Source: Phaffia rhodozyma (lineage: Eukaryota; Basidiomycota; Tremellomycetes; Cystofilobasidiales; Mrakiaceae). From it: a stretch of DNA of 64,000 bases. Below the pieces are notes generated by a model. That model was not told where the DNA came from and searched no databases. It saw only the letters and a program-made list of their open reading frames with translations. Position 1 is the stretch's first letter. Each line of letters begins with the position of its first letter. The DNA lies in NCBI GenBank assembly GCA_014706385.1, contig JACGZH010000001.1:806001-870000 (forward strand), written 5' to 3'. A program made the translations under genes and the position numbers. This document shows, one piece after another, positions 23,703 to 35,100 of the stretch.

Positions 23703-24039
23703 ATGATAATACTTCTCTTTGATTGGCACGACTAGAAAACAGTTCAGCTTATGCTTTCGTATCAATAAGGGATTGAAAAGATGAAACCAGCTAAATTCAA
23801 GAACAAATATGACGGCTCCAAGTGCGATAGGCTTGAAATTGACATGAGTTAATCTGCCTCGCAAAATCCCTGATATGAGCGATATCTATCACGTGACTTA
23901 GATAAATCACCGCCTTGATAAGAATCTGAAACTTTTGAGATTTGTTTTGTTGACCAAAGCTGATCAAAAGAAATCCAATCCAGACTCCCACACATCACTT
24001 TCCATTCCTCTTTTTCTAACTCTCCCTAGCTTTGACAAT

Positions 24040-27000
24040 ATGCCTCAAGATCAGTCTTCTACTCCTAGACGAGGCCGTGGTGGTGGCGGTGGTGGTGGCA
24101 GAGGAAGAGGAGGATCGTCCTTCGCGCCCAGGCAAAAACAACAGCCCTCCGCCTCCCAACCGACAAAGGTTGTTGAAACCGCTATGGACGTCGACGAGGA
24201 GCCCGTCAGACCTTCTACTGCAACGAAGCATCTTTCCGACAAGAGATTTTCCGATTTTAAAATCAGGTCTGACTTGTTGGCCGGAATCTCATTCGAACGT
24301 TGTACTGAAGTTCAGGCTGTCGTGCGTTCCTCACATCATGATTTATCTTCAACATCCTTTGAAGCATGTCCCAAAGTGGAGAAAACACTCATGTCTTGAT
24401 GACTCTCCTTTCTTATGCCGAACAATAAATTCGATAGACAATGCCCTCTATCTTGGAAGGCCGTGATGTGTTCGTACCTCTTACTTGCATTTTGTTGTTA
24501 TTGTCACTTTCGTTAGACTTATGTCAATGCCCTATCGTGCCTCCTCTTTCTTCAGACTCGCTCAGGCAAAGACCGGTACCGGAAAGACTCTCGCATTCCT
24601 TGTGCCTTCCATACAGTCACTTCTTTCGCTTCCGGTGCCGCCTGTTGGAAGTCAGACTTCCATCTTGGTCATTTCACCTACCCGAGAGCTCGGTACGCGT
24701 TCTCTCTCTTCAACTTGAGATCAGCTTGATGTCGCTGATCGACCCTTTCTCATGTTGTATCTCGCTTCTCTCATAGCACAACAAATCGCTACTGCTGCGC
24801 GCGCTATCGTTAGCCACTTGCCTGGAAAGCTCGGCGTCCAAACACATATTGGCGGAACAAAAGTGAACACTTGCTTTAAGAGGAAGGAGCCAAACGATAT
24901 CGTGATCGCCACCCCTGGTCGACTCTGTGACTTGATTTCAAATTACGGTATCAAGTCAACGCTTGAAGGTGTTCGATGGCTTGTCTTCGATGAAGCTGAT
25001 CAGCTACTGGAACAGGTGCGCTTGCAATGGTTTCCATCAATTTGTCGACTTCAGGGCTAAACTCGTCTCTCTCCCTGTTGATCGTGTTGAAAATTCTCAG
25101 GGTTTCAGGTCAAGCATCTTGGAAATCCTTGCAGGTACGTTTGTTCTTGTGCATGAACTAACAACTATACACTGATAAATTGATGATCTTTTTGCTTCTT
25201 ATTGTAATATACAGCCTTGCCTAACCGATCGAGTCATCCTAGACAGACTCTTTTGTTCAGTGCCACTATTCCCAAAGAAGTTCATGACGTTCGTCGTTTC
25301 AAACTTTCTGCGTTGCGCTCTCATATCTTTGTGTTCTCAATTCTGTTTCTACCCATCCTTGCTTATGAAACATAACAGGTCGTCAAGATCGCTTTGTTGC
25401 CCAATCATCAATTCATCTCTACCCTCAAAGAAGAAGATCGTATGTCTATATCTTACTCTTGCTATACATCTCAATCACACTCTGTTTCGTTCACAAGTCT
25501 GTAATTTTCTTTGCTAACACTGGTTATATTTCTATTGTTTTCATCCTTTGCGCAGAGGATACGCATGCTCACGTCGATCAACGGTTCGCGATCGTTCATA
25601 GGGACAATTTGTATGCGGCCACGCTCAAGATAATCACCAACGAGATCTCTGGTAACCGAGGGTCTTACAAGATCATGGTTTTCCTTCCCACTGCGAACGA
25701 GACCGCCATGGCTTTCGAAGTTTTCAGCAAACTTGATATCGGATCCACTTTTGAGATTCACTCGTTCGTCCCCGTCTTGCTCATGATTTGTACTACCAAT
25801 CGCTAAAGAGTATAATCATCTTGTGCTTTAACACAGTCGAAAGAGTCAGGGTCACCGAACTAAAGTCACCGAGGAGTTTAGGAACGCTGCTTGCGGTGTC
25901 TTGTTCACATCGGATGTAACGGCTCGAGGAATCGATTTCACTGGAGTCAGTTTCGGTTGATGCTTTCTCTCACACGTGCATTCGATACTGATTATCACAA
26001 ATATCACATACAGGTCACCCATGTCATCCAAGCTGGACTGCCTATGTCTACTGAACAATACGTCCATCGATTAGGTCGAACCGCTCGAGCTGGTACGATT
26101 CCGGTCTTGTCAATCGTTTGTCCTTGTATCTAGAGGTTAAGCTTTCTACGGTCTTGTTCTTTTCTACAGGTGCGGAGGGTCGTGGAACGCTCTTGTTGGC
26201 CGAGGAGGAAGCGTTTTTCTTGAGGAAAGGCGACGTTGTTCAGCTCGGAATTCAACCCATGGAAGGCCAGGCTAACAACTCGTTTGCCAAGACTCTGGGA
26301 AGCTTCAAGACGAAAGTTGACCATGTGCTCGATAACGAGATTTCTAGCGAAATCAAGGCCAAGACGTATCAAGGTACTATCATCAGTTCTCGCTCTATTT
26401 GATATAGCACTTGTCATGAAGTATTTCGCTGATCCATATTGCTTCCGCGTAAAAGCTTGGATGGGTTACAGAAACTCGTCTTTGAAGAACTTCAAATGGT
26501 CGAAACAGGATTTAATTGATCAGGCCAACAACTACGCTGCCAATACCTTGGTACGTACCTTTTTTTTGTTTTGCATTTCTCAGATTTATATAGCTTGTTA
26601 GCTAATATCTCTCCTGTTTTCCTGCTTGTCTATTTGTTAGAGGTACATTGGACCTCCCGGTCCTTTCACTTCCCCACCAATCTCGACCATGATGGCCAGC
26701 AAAGTCCGTATCAAATCACTTTTGTTCACGCACGACATTTGAAAGCATATTTGCCTGACGTCTCGTTCAACCCTTTCCTTTTTCAGATGGGTTTGAAGGG
26801 TATGGAGAGACTCAACCTGTTCAAAGAACCCCCTAGTAAGAGAAATCTCACGTCGTCCGAGATCGTATATTTCGAACACATTTATTGACTGTTCCTATCT
26901 TCTTTCACAATGTGCGAACGTTAAAATTGCTTTCACAATTATATAGAGGGACAAAGAAACAGACAGGACTCTAAGCCCCATGGAGACTCAAATTCTGGTT

Positions 27001-27167
27001 CAAGCAAGTACAACGGCGGAGCACCTAGCCACAACAGAGGTGGAGGAGGGTCCAACAGGGGAGGACAGCGAGGCGGTCGAGGTGGAAGTCGAGGCGGTCC
27101 TGGAGGTGGCCGGGGAGGAGGAAATAGAGAAGGAGGGGGAGGAGGAAACATGTCTCGCTTTGATTAG
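24040..27167 (+). CDS. DEAD-box RNA helicase, MSS116-like, with RGG ends
   Basis: ATP-dependent RNA helicase. Starts MPQDQSSTPRRGRGG followed by a Gly-rich RGG segment. Motifs in order across many exons: FSDFKIRSDLL (Q-region), [15 protein letters not shown] (I), ISPTREL (Ia), ATPGRLCDLIS (Ib), LVFDEADQLLEQ (II), TLLFSATIPKEV (III), KIMVFLPTANETAMAF (IV), LFTSDVTARGIDFTGVTHV (V) and HRLGRTARAGAEGRGTLLL (VI). After the helicase core comes a helical extension (FAKTLGSFKTKVDHVLDNEI, AWMGYRNSSLKNFKWSKQDL), which is characteristic of the Mss116/CYT-19 group of mitochondrial splicing helicases, then a second RGG-rich tail ending NMSRFD. A classical presequence is not obvious at the N-terminus. An in-frame upstream ATG at 23935 would add 35 residues. 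Location (mitochondrial or nuclear) is therefore open. Confidence 0.92.
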
Positions 27168-27347
27168 AGTTGATCAAGAGAGCAGTAGATGAAATCTCGA
27201 TCTGCCCAATTGTGAATCATCGAAATTAGATATATCCTTGTCGGGTCTGTTGTTTAATTAGATGCCTTTCTTTGAAAAATATTTTCCTATACAACGAAAG
27301 ACGATGTCTAACTGTGACTACATGAAACAAATCGAACGATTGAATAT

Positions 27348-29248
27348 CTACAAAAGCTGTCTACCTTGTACCCAAAGTCCTTTTCTGTTCCTGACTGGTG
27401 ATGTTGACATAGTTTATAACAACGGATATCAGCTTGCGTTTGTGGTCAAATTCAGAGAAAAGTACAGGATGAGACAAGAGAAAGGGAGCGCACCATCTCC
27501 TACACACCACCATCTCTCGATCATCTCCTCCCAACCTAGGCTGACGCTGCCCTTGACAGCGTCCACATCGAAGAAGTCTAGGGCGCCTGTCCCTTCGTTT
27601 GTCTGTGGATCCAGAAGCTCAACTGATGGACGTCACACGCGGATCAGTATGTTGACACCATGGGTGTGAGATAGATATTTGGATGGGTCGTACTTGACTG
27701 AGCGTCAAAAGCCTCTCCGACCTTGAACCTGCCTCCGACGTTTGGGTCCGCGAGCGCCAACGCTCCACCCCTAGTGGCCATATAGAGACTTTCCTTCCAG
27801 CTTGATCTCAGATCCTTTAATTTCGGTTCATTTTCTTGTCCACGGGGATGACCAAGTGCATTCTCTTTGAGTTGAGAGTCTCGAAGACGGGAAGCGACAA
27901 CGGCTTGACGCATCTGGGTTTGTAGATCAAGCTGATAACCACCGGCGATGTCCGAACCCAGACCAACATGGATATTTTTATCGAGGCATCTGTTATCAAC
28001 GAGAATGAGAACGTTTGTTAGCTCAGAAGAATCGCGGATAGAGAGACAAAAAAACACAAGAACCAACTCTCGGAGAGGAAATGTTTTGGAAGAGAAGTAC
28101 GCGTTCGATAGCGGGCAGTGAGCGACCGCTGTGTTTGTGTGGGAAATAAGCTCGATGTTCTCTGGTGTCAGAAAGGTGCAGTGCGCTTGTACGGATGATT
28201 CCAACAACCCAGTCTATTTAGAAGCAAAAAGCAAAGCTTAAAAATCAGTATTCTGCTACAGAAGTGCAAGAAGAAAAAAATGGGATAATGGAAGACTTTT
28301 TATGTATTTTATGAAGAACCGGATGAATGACGAAGAACGTACGTGCTTGAAAATCTCAACGTCTTCTACATCGTCCCGAGTTGCTTTGACCCAATCGACT
28401 TGATCTCTGGCCTCACACATATGACTCATGACCCTCACACCTTTTTCCTCTCTAAGCTTACCAAGCCCTTGTAGTAATTCATCCGAGCAAGTTGGGACAA
28501 ATCGAGGTGTGATCACTGGATGAACTGATAAGGCATTGTTGGGCTCATTTAGTGATCGGATAGAATCAATGAAGGTAGACGCAGCAGAGAGGGCGTTGGA
28601 TGCTGTGGTCTCTGTGTACGTTGCTGGACTATTTTGATCCATGCTAAGCTTTCCAATATAGCCTCTTATCCCAAGCTTGAGGAACGTCCTTGCCAAAATT
28701 AAGCTAGACATAATCAGAGTAAGAGAAAAAGGCCAAGGAGTTTGAGTATTCAAGACTTTCTACTAAGAAAGAACAAAAGAATTGGTTGGGGTTTCATACT
28801 TGGATTCGGTGTTGATTGTTCCAAATACCAGCGCTGCTCCTGTTCCGACCTCAATCATCCGCCTTCCTAATCGTTCGTACACTCTCTCGGCCAATTCCTT
28901 GTCTCCATCAATGCGCTGTTCGGCTCTGAACGCATACCGTTCGAGCCATTCCATGAGAGGAAGATCAAGCCCTGTGCCCGCGTAGAGGTACTGAGGGGCA
29001 TGTATATGCAGATCAGAGAATGAAGGAAGGAAGAAAGAACTCGGAGGAAGCACATGTTTGTTTCCGGCTGGAAAATGACGGTTGAGAATGTCGATAGCGG
29101 CTTTGGACGACTGAGGACCGAAGAAGGAAATATAGCCTTGAGAGTCGGCCAGGAGAAGATGATCTTCTAGTATCTCGAGCGAGCCGAGAGTTGGAGTGTG
29201 GATGAACGTGCCGAGAAAGCAGGATTCTTTGTTGATTTCAGATTCCAT
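27348..29248 (-). CDS. GUD1: Guanine deaminase
   Basis: Hydrolyses guanine to xanthine and ammonia (purine salvage or use of guanine as nitrogen source; cytosolic, zinc-dependent). First exon 29248-about 28800 reads GTFIHTPTLGSLEILEDHLL, then FLPSFSDLHIHAPQYLYAGT with the metal-binding HxH, then DLPLMEWLERYAFRAEQR. Further exons contain TFLKLGIRGYIGKLSMDQNS (carboxylated-Lys-type region), SHMCEARDQVDWV (metal His), AHCTFLTPENIELISHTNTA then VAHCPLSNAY, and HVGLGSDIAGGYQLDLQTQM (metal Asp). The C-terminal exons can be joined as FKVGEAFDA, GALDFFDVDAVKGSVSLGW, EEMIERWWCVGD and a last short exon RNRKGLWVQGRQLL ending at 27348. The last junction uses an acceptor inside ACCAG/TCAGG and is inferred from the conserved GD-x-RN-x-VWV pattern. 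All catalytic residues appear present. Confidence 0.93.
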
Positions 29249-29553
29249 TGAACTAGCGATGTACGAGTCGTCAGATGATGATGATGATGATGATGAAGCT
29301 GGTGAGAATGAAGTTGGTGTTTTGGCGGCTTACTTTCAAATCCGATTACGGTGTTAAGCGAAATACGACCTGTGCGACTTCAACCATCTTGTTCTCAGTT
29401 CCTTTTCTCTCCGGTAGGCAAGCGAGCAGCCAACATCTCTCAAAAGAACAACAAGCGGGAACCTACAAAATCTCTTGTTCTGTTCTCCTGACCTTGTTGC
29501 TCTAAATTTCAAGCTATCGAACCGGGTTTTGCTCTCAAAAGTGCATTGAACTA
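29249..29553. promoter_or_regulatory. Divergent promoter GUD1 / GEP4 with GAT microsatellite
   Basis: Roughly 300 bp between the GUD1 ATG (29248, minus) and the proposed GEP4 ATG (29554, plus). A perfect trinucleotide run, GATGAT..., spans 29274-29296, close upstream of GUD1. No other element is obvious. Confidence 0.5.
29274..29296. repeat. (GAT)n microsatellite
   Basis: About seven and a half uninterrupted GAT units directly upstream of the GUD1 start codon, probably in its 5' UTR or core promoter. Such runs are usually length-variable between strains. Confidence 0.8.
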
Positions 29554-31240
29554 ATGGTCCAAGTACCAGTGATAGCCCGGCTCTTTGGTTTGCTCGGTCG
29601 GCCAAAATCATTCCTCCCGTTCGTCTTACCTGTCTTTTGAGTTTTGCTCTTCTTTGCTTCTCCTTCATCTCTTGAGAAAGAGAGATGAAAGAGGAGACTA
29701 TCAATAAGACAGTGATGTCGAAAAGAATGAGACGTTACTGATTTTTGGTTCTGGCCATCGTTTTTTATAGTCATCTCAAAGTAGAGGGTTCGTCGAAGCC
29801 TTCAACTCTACCGTCTCTCTCTCGGATGAACTAAGCCAACATCTTTTTCTCTTCTTCTGGGTTGTAATGGAACGGCCAAACAGACATCAGACAAATCAAC
29901 TTTCAGTCCTTACGTGATCTGGGTTATAAAGGCGTGGTGTTTGACAAAGACAATTGTCTTGTGCGTTTGACCTATCTTTTTTGTTTCACTTCTTATAAAA
30001 CCTTTCTGCACAAAACGAATCCTGTCTCCGGGAAGAAAACTGTTTAATCTGACATCTCAACTGCTCTTCAGACAAAACCTTATGTGGATACGGTCGAGCC
30101 TCATCTGAAAGATTCGCTAGCGAGTTCGATTCGAGCGTTCGGTCTTGGGAACGTTCTTATGGTCAGCAATTCGTCTGGAACAAGAAACGATCCTGGTCAT
30201 CTCGGTGTGAGTTTCTCGCGTTCAGTGTTTAGTCTGGATAAAGTTTTCGGATCGAGAAGAAGAAGAAGGGCTGAATTTGGGTCTTGAACAATTCTGATTG
30301 GGACGGGACGAGAAAGGCGGAGGCACTCTACCGAGCGACTCAAGCGCCAGTCTTGTTGCACGGCTGGAAAAAACCAGGGTGTTATAATGAAGTCTGGACA
30401 TACTTCTACAGACGGCAGGAGCTCTTATCGCAGAACGTGTTTCCCGAACCAGACGTGTCTTCAACAGCGGTCACGGCGCCGACGACCTTGGTGATACCAC
30501 CATCGTCAGAAACGCCAGGATCGCCAGGGCTGGGTTTAGTCGTCATCGGAGATAGACTATTGACCGATACACTTCTTACTTCATTAATTCGACCTCCTCC
30601 TATAACTGCGAGTGCCTATACGACCGCCGTCCCAAATACTCGCGCCAGCCTACCAGTAAATTTGTCGATTTTGACCACTCAGCTTCACACTCCAAAGGAC
30701 GTCCGTTTGTTGCGAGTTTTGGAAAGGTTGATTGAGCGAATCATCCGAAGAATCTACATCCGTTCTGTTCCTGCTGTGGATGTGACGGACGAGCAATGGC
30801 GTCTGGCCGGTGTGCTGACGGACGGAAAGGGCTCTCTCGCTCCTCAGGTCTTCAGTACCAGACAGCAAATGATGAAGAAGTCAAAGATACAGATGATTGG
30901 GAAGATTGCTGGATCGATTGGGTCAGTGACGAGACAGATATGGCGAGGAGGTGTCTCGGGCTGGATGATCATTCGACAAGAAGGATTGGCCGGTTTGGCT
31001 ACCCGTGCTCAAAGTTCGTTGATGGGCATGATCGACAGATCAAGAGAGAAGTTCACCACTGGGGTTAGGAACCGGTTGGATAGTGTGAAGTGTGGCGTAT
31101 CGGAATGGCTTAGGACGAGCCTAGTGGGAAGACTAGGTGCCAGTGTGGTGAGTATGGTTTCGAGCACGAAAGCTCTGGTTAGCAGTTTGTCGAGCAGAGT
31201 TGGGCCTGGCAGGAAACCATCAAAGAGTAGAATAGATTGA
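29554..31240 (+). CDS. GEP4: Phosphatidylglycerophosphate phosphatase GEP4 (HAD family)
   Basis: Dephosphorylates phosphatidylglycerophosphate in the mitochondrial matrix, the step before cardiolipin synthesis. Seen directly: GYKGVVFDKDNCL spliced to TKPYVDTVEPHLKDSLASSI (HAD motif I, DxD), LGNVLMVSNSSGTRND (motif II), QAPVLLHGWKKPGCYNEVW (motif III Lys) and GLVVIGDRLLTDTLLTSL (motif IV). The N-terminus is less certain: ATG 29554 opens MVQVPVIARLFGLLGRPKSF then LPFVLP, which fits the hydrophobic start of the family, with an intron to the exon DIRQINFQSLRDLGYKG near 29890. The last exon encodes about 220 extra residues beyond the HAD core, basic and Ser/Arg-rich, ending GRKPSKSRID, much longer than usual for this family. 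Confidence 0.87.
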
Positions 31241-32109
31241 AATGTAGATCGAATTTGCTAGGAAGAAAACTTCTTGGTCATCGTGAGAGCCACCTTTTGT
31301 ATTCCAGAGACAACTTTATCACAGCATACCAACAACATCTATACAGTGCAAAGGCAGCATTGAATAAAACAAATGCACAAAAAGGAAGACAGAAGGAGAT
31401 GACACAAAAGAGAGTTGAAGAAGGGATAAAATGTGATGTTGTCTACATATACTGCTCTGGTGCACTCCACCAAAACTCTCGAGGCAAAGCCCTTATAGAG
31501 TAGACACCGAGTTCACCATCTGTTCTGCCCTCGAAAGGGTTTCACAGGCAAACCGGTCTGGGATTGATTTAAGCTAATGAAGACTTTCTATCGGACGGTG
31601 ACCTTGAAGTGACGATGTGACTGAGGCAACACCGACCGATCAGAAGGAAAGACTCAAGACTGCTCTGGTGGGAGGAAGAGGGAAAGAGAAAGCCTTGTTG
31701 AAGACGATTTAGCTGTATTACAAAATAGTGTAGTCAACATTGCAGATGATAGGACAAAATTTCTAATGATTGATTATCGCGAGTTGACTACGAACCAGGA
31801 CTACAACATTTGTAGTCAATATCACCCGAATCCTTATTGATAGATTGGCATCGCAAAAGACTACAAAATAGTCATAGTGACCGTAATGATATCTATTAGG
31901 AATTAGCCTAATCAATTCACCTTAGGCGTGTGACCTTCAAAGACTGACGTTTTTCACCTTCCCTTGTCGATCACATCCAGACAGCCACCCAAGAAGACTC
32001 ATATCGATACTCATACCCACGCTCACGTCCTCAAACAGGACGCATACATCCATACCCAGCACGCTTGTACGTCCCAGGTTGTTTTCTCACAGGAGACTGT
32101 ACATAGATC
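31241..32109. promoter_or_regulatory. Intergenic region GEP4 / Zn2Cys6 gene with dyad repeats
   Basis: About 870 bp. The first 260 bp are the probable GEP4 3' UTR. Between 31719 and 31873 there is a dense group of related repeats: GTAGTCAAC at 31730-31738 with its exact reverse complement GTTGACTAC at 31783-31791; a perfect dyad GACTACAACATTTGTAGTC at 31799-31817; GACTACAAAATAGTC at 31859-31873 (GACTA/TAGTC arms); and the 11-mer TACAAAATAGT twice (31719-31729, 31862-31872). The last 150 bp before 32110 look like a leader. Confidence 0.65.
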
Positions 32110-35100
32110 ATGTCCTCCCGGTCACCTCAACCTCCACCTCGGTTGGTGTCTGGAACGGATATCGATAACCTCCGACCAGCCGTCCCATTACCTCCTCCTC
32201 CGGCTTTGTTTGGCTTGACCGATTACGGTTCTCATCAACTCTCTCCAGAGGATTTAGAAGAGAGAAGGGAAGCCCAGTCAAAACTCAAACGAACTAGAGA
32301 CGGCTGCTTTACCTGTCGAACCAGAAAGTTCGTGCCTTCAGAACCTCCTCTTGCTGCCTTTCCCTGACTGCTTCTGTGATCGTCTGCTTCATGTCTTTTT
32401 TGATTCATCTCTCTTGATCGTTTTTGTCGTCGGCCGTACCGAGCCGGTCCGTGTAAGCCGTTACTGATCCCGTCCATGCCTCATTTTGTTCATCTTCTTC
32501 ATATGTTCGGTCTGTCTCCTCTATCTTGTTTGTCTTGCTCGTCTGTTTTGCTCGTCTTTACAGGAAGAAGTGTGACTTGATCAGACCGATATGTGGTTCA
32601 TGGTAAGTAACATCTACTTGTTGCCTGACTTCGCTAAGAGATCAGTCAATCTTCCTATCTGTAGCCTCGGCTTGCTTGTCTTGAGAACTCCTTATACAAC
32701 TTATCTACCATGCTGATTCCATGGCCTTTGTACACTTCCTTATCAAAGCGCTCGCTTGGACTTCAAATGTCAATTTCCTCAACAAATTCAAGACGCTCAA
32801 GGCAGACTCATCACCGTCAAACAACCCAACAAGCGCAAGAAAGGTGTCTCGGAAGACAATCCAATTGAGCCAGACTCAACCAGCGTTGAAGCTACACATG
32901 GAACCGACAAGACCCCATATACGTCTTCAGCCACAACTGAAATTGGTGGCAAACTGAAGAAGGCAAAGAAAGCCCAAGGATCTGCTTCAGGAAAAGACCG
33001 CCCAAACGGAATCAACCTACCTCATTCTTATTCACCCGCTCAACCCCATCCCCATCCACAAGCAAGTTCAGACCCGTCTTCGTGGACTGATCCACAAACT
33101 GGACGGCCTTCGTCCTTGAGGAGTTCAAGCTCGAGCTCGACCGAGGAATTGTATGTTCCCGTCCATCAAGATCATCAACCACCACCATCCACAGTAGAGA
33201 CTCGACATCACCATCTCAATGCCGGTCCACCCGACCCGTCAGCCATTCAATCCACACCAGCGCCTTCAAATCAGTACAAGGACCTGATGGAACTTCTTCT
33301 CGCCGAACGAGCCATCACTGGACCAGACGATGAGGCAAAAGCGATCGCCAGACGGAATGGCGTATCTGCAGGGAAAGATCACCAACAACATACAAATCTT
33401 CCGAACATGCTCTCCAATCTATCACCTAACACTCATGGATCATCTGATCACCTCAACTTTCCCAACTCCCAAACTCGTCCTAACCCGCATCAACCTCTCC
33501 CACATCTTCAAGCGCTCCTTCCACCTGATGCCAACAGCTCGGATCTTCAGAACCAGATGCTATCTCACTTTCAAAAACAGTTTTCTCTGCATACGGCCAG
33601 CCAACATAATAATCCTTCTTCAGCCTACCCTTCAAACCCCATTATCGCTGCTGCATCACCCGGGTTTGTCGAGTGGATGAGCGGATTTACCGGTCCAAAC
33701 TCGAACGGCGAGTTGTCTGATATTCTGAGAGGTTTTGGCATCAGTCCAGGAGAAGGGATCGCGGGAGGGGAGGTTGCGCCCAGCCCTTCTTTGAGTTGGA
33801 TCCTGCCTGCACGAAGAGAGTCACTTTCGAACGGCCACGGCCATACCAATGGCAGCAGTAACAGTAGCGGTAACGGTAATGGAAACTTTGATTTCATGTC
33901 ATCAGTAGTTAACCATTCATCTGTACCTATCCCTCCAATCGTTCCGCCTTCTTCGACTTCTTCATATACTAATCCTCTTCACCATCCGCACAACAATCAC
34001 CTCACTCCAACACTCCTTTTCCCTAACCTGTCCCCTATTCTTGCGCCTCCACTTTCTCTTCATCAACCATATAATCCACAACCCCAGACCTCCAACGCCC
34101 GTCAACAGTCATTCTCCCGACCGATAGCCGGCCAAAAACCGAATGGTCAACTTTCCCTCCGAAGGGAAAGTAGTCTGGTTCATGGCTCATCCCCTGTCAG
34201 GTCTTTTGCTCGTCTACACGATCCTTCTTCGACGATCGGGCATCAGGGCAAACACGCAAACCATCAACCAGCCGTCCTTCCACCAAGTTGGGAAACCAGT
34301 ACATCTGACCCTGAAGACTTCTTCTACATCCCATCAGAAGGTGGCTTCCTCGAGGTCGGATTAGAAGATGTGGTAGATGACGATGATAGAGCAATTGGCG
34401 GTTTTGTTAACATGAACAATGACGGCTTGAGAAACGAGAAGGATAGAAGATCTGAGCTTGATGATCAAAGCGCCAGTGATGATGAAATTGAAGAAGACGA
34501 TCGAACCGAAGGGGACAACCATAGGGAAGAGGAACAGGAGCGGTCGGGTGGAGCGAGACCGCGAAAAAAAAGGAGATTTAATGCTTTGCCCGATAGTAGA
34601 CGTGGGAGCGCGTCAGGCGGAGGCGGTGCCGGAGGGAGGGGTAGGAATCAATCAATATCTCTCAGGAGAGACTCAACAGGGAGCACAATCTTGAGTGTCG
34701 GTAGTTCGTTGGCCTTCCGATTACCTGATCTACCTCCTGTGCGTTCTCCTTTCTTATCTGTCGTTTGCATGTTCCCTGTCCTCTGTATTTCGAGACGTCA
34801 GCTGATTGAGAATTTGATCGGTAGCTTGTGGTACAACAAGCCCCACTCCTGATAGACTATTTCATCCGAAAACTCGCGCCTCTTGTCTCTGTCCTTGCCC
34901 CGAACTCTGCGACCCTTAATCTGAACATCTCTGGAGAACAATTGATGACCGGGTCTGGATCAAATCCATGGGACGTCCCGGACCCACCTGGGGGTATCGA
35001 TGTCTGTACTGTGTTTTTACCGATGGCTTTCAGCTCAGAATTGCTCGTATGTACCTTCTCCCCTCTATCCATTCATCAGTTTTGTTCTGTTCCTTTTTGC

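Noticed and set aside
26939..27151. Proline-rich minus-strand frame
   Set aside because: Complement of the RGG-coding tail of the DEAD-box helicase; low-complexity shadow.
29535..29774. Minus-strand reading MARTKNQ..., rich in Lys/Arg, resembling a small ribosomal protein start
   Set aside because: It does not continue like ribosomal protein eL29, the splices do not settle on one frame, and it is antisense to the proposed GEP4 first exon and intron.
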